A DNA stretch of 64,000 bases from Capillimicrobium parvum (GTDB lineage: Bacteria > Actinomycetota > Thermoleophilia > Solirubrobacterales > Solirubrobacteraceae): contig NZ_CP087164.1 in the NCBI RefSeq assembly GCF_021172045.1, positions 3,658,001 through 3,722,000 of the forward strand, given 5' to 3'. Positions 63,191 through 64,000 of the stretch are shown one piece after another (position 1 is the stretch's first letter; each line of letters opens with the position of its first letter). A program made the position numbers and the translations under genes. The notes beneath the pieces were generated by a model. The model was given only the letters and a program-made list of their open reading frames with translations. It made no database searches and had not been told where the DNA came from.

Positions 63191-63238
63191 GAGCCAATTT
63201 TGGCTCAAACATCGACAATTTCGCCTCATTCCAGGCGA
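63191..63238. repeat. Two inverted repeats before att copy 3
   Basis: GAGCCAATTTTGGCTC (63191-63206) and TCGCCTCATTCCAGGCGA (63221-63238). Both are AT-rich-centred palindromes between the integrase start and att copy 3. The first resembles GCCAAATTTGGC beside att copy 2. Plausible recombinase, Xis or integrase-promoter sites. Confidence 0.4.
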
Positions 63239-63281
63239 ATCATAGTCCGCGTGTCGGGGGTTCGAGTCCCTCCTCCGGCAT
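63239..63281 (+). repeat. att copy 3 (tRNA 3' end duplicate, one mismatch)
   Basis: Same 43 nt as 7687-7729 except ATCATAGTCC for ATCATAATCC. Right boundary of the island; the rest of the tRNA is absent here. Confidence 0.92.
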
Positions 63282-63330
63282 TGTGTGATGTCTCGGGACA
63301 TGGGTCTCACATGTCTCGGGACATCGGTCT

Positions 63331-63718
63331 CAGTTCGGGGGCCCGGCCATCGGCCGGGCTCTGTGTTTTGGTTGCGCCAGTAGCTGCGGTTGGGGTCGAT
63401 GTGGTGGACGGAGAGCACTTCGCCGGTGGTGAGGTCGGTGACCGTGACGTGGTGGTCGTCGGCGAACGCGAGGACGCGTTTGCGGGCGTGGACGGTGCCG
63501 AGTCCGAGGTGGTGCATGCGGTCGGCGCAGCGGATCGTCATGCGGCCTTTGGGATCGAGTCGGTCGTAGCGCACGCGGTAGTGCCCTGGGGCGTGTCCGT
63601 TGCTGGCGGGGGCGGCCTTTGGGGTGGCGCGGTAGGCGTCGCCGGGGGTGCGCCTGTGCAGCGCTCGGTGCGGGCGGCGCTCGTTGTAGTGCTTGCGAAA
63701 CTCGTCTAGCTGGCGTTG
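63331..63718 (-). pseudogene. IS481-family transposase remnant (right copy)
   Basis: C-terminal part only: ERRPHRALHRRTPGDAYR, YDRLDPKGRMTIRCADRMHH, LGLGTVHARKRVLAFADDHH and HHIDPNRSYWRNQNTEPGRW. Nearly identical to the remnant at 15547-16118 but without its 23-bp deletion. Cut at about 63718, after which the sequence becomes unrelated. Terminal TGTCTCGGGACAT occurs twice between att copy 3 and the gene. Confidence 0.82.
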
Positions 63719-63865
63719 GACGCTGCTCCGAACTGCTGAACGTCAACCTTCTCGTCCAAAAGAAGAAGCGCGACTTATGCGTAGTCGTCCTAATCCGCCG
63801 TCGTACAGATGGCGGATGTGCCAGCGCGCGGCGCGCGGGACACTCAGTCGTGAGATGGAGAGGCC

Positions 63866-64000
63866 ATGACGACTCAGACGATCAAGCGCCCCGTCAAGCG
63901 GCGCGCCGCCGACCTGGAGGCGGTCTTCCCCGGCCGGTACCTCAGCGTGACAAGCTTCAAGCGGGACGGCACCGGCGTCGCGACGCCGGTGTGGTTCGTG
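63866..64000 (+). CDS. Partial PPOX-type flavin/F420 enzyme (N-terminus)
   Basis: 45 codons before the window ends, MTTQTIKRPVKRRAADLEAV. 'GRYLSVTSFKRDGTGVATPVWFV' is the typical first strand pair of pyridoxamine-5'-phosphate-oxidase-like F420/FMN proteins. GGAGAGG lies just upstream. It is the first gene right of the island, presumably chromosomal. Confidence 0.7.
   Translation, partial: MTTQTIKRPVKRRAADLEAVFPGRYLSVTSFKRDGTGVATPVWFV

Noticed and set aside
63041-63300. Leftward frame containing RRRDSNPRHADYDSPG after the IS481 remnant
   Set aside because: Also the antisense of the tRNA-derived att repeat, joined by chance to the IS481 frame.
1-64000. CRISPR array or known defence operon
   Set aside because: No spaced direct repeats of 25-40 bp and no Cas-type motif were seen. 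The only tandem array (3525-3692) has no spacers.

Overview
The window is high-GC DNA with actinobacterial gene content. The aspS/hisS operon, the universal-stress proteins, the DUF6510/DUF1440 proteins and the multi-GAF kinase point to the Thermoleophilia/Solirubrobacterales. That assignment is inference from gene content and style; no 16S gene is present.

Layout. (1) Positions 1-7728 are core chromosome: a partial LuxR/MalT-type ATPase, then a tightly coupled leftward operon (aminopeptidase, glutamate formimidoyltransferase, small membrane protein, MBL hydrolase, hisS, aspS). Many of its junctions are GTGA stop/start overlaps, and three identical 19-codon mini-ORFs sit just before hisS. A divergent DtxR-type/Fur-type regulator pair and a tRNA with anticodon CAT follow. 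(2) Positions 7687-63281 look like a composite genomic island inserted at that tRNA. The last 43 nt of the tRNA region recur exactly at 15479-15521 and with one mismatch at 63239-63281, and a tyrosine recombinase lies beside the right-hand copy. The middle copy splits the island in two. The left unit (about 7.75 kb) holds almost only two giant, ATGA-coupled genes of unknown function and no integrase. The right unit (about 47.8 kb) starts with a gene graveyard (IS481 remnant, metallopeptidase, cydA and IS5-like fragments) and carries a stress and redox load. (3) From 63282 on there is a second IS481 remnant and the start of a PPOX-type flavin or F420 enzyme gene.

Cargo of the right unit. Signalling: a 1740-residue histidine kinase with six tandem GAF modules, two paralogous receiver-only proteins sharing an upstream palindromic element, a NarL-type regulator, and a LysR-patatin operon. 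Redox and stress: sulfite-oxidase-like molybdoenzyme with ferredoxin-reductase-type flavoprotein, DUF6510 protein and Dps; SDR-cyclase-GMC-DUF1440 operon; class II aldolase; UspA proteins, one fused in frame to a four-helix copper-binding domain; NDH-2; thioredoxin-like protein; NhaA-DsbA fusion with an apparent frameshift; MsrA; three paralogous quinone-oxidoreductase-like enzymes; an orphan MalK/UgpC-type ATPase; an MFS exporter; and a Tat-exported ferritin-like protein with its own tatA and tatC. Mobile DNA includes an intact IS481-type gene, an intact IS982-type element that truncates the integrase, and remnants of IS481 (two), IS5 and IS21.

The most novel-looking items are the two giant proteins in a minimal att-flanked unit, the triplicated coupled mini-ORFs ahead of hisS, the six-GAF kinase with twin receivers under a shared element, and the cargo-linked Tat cassette.
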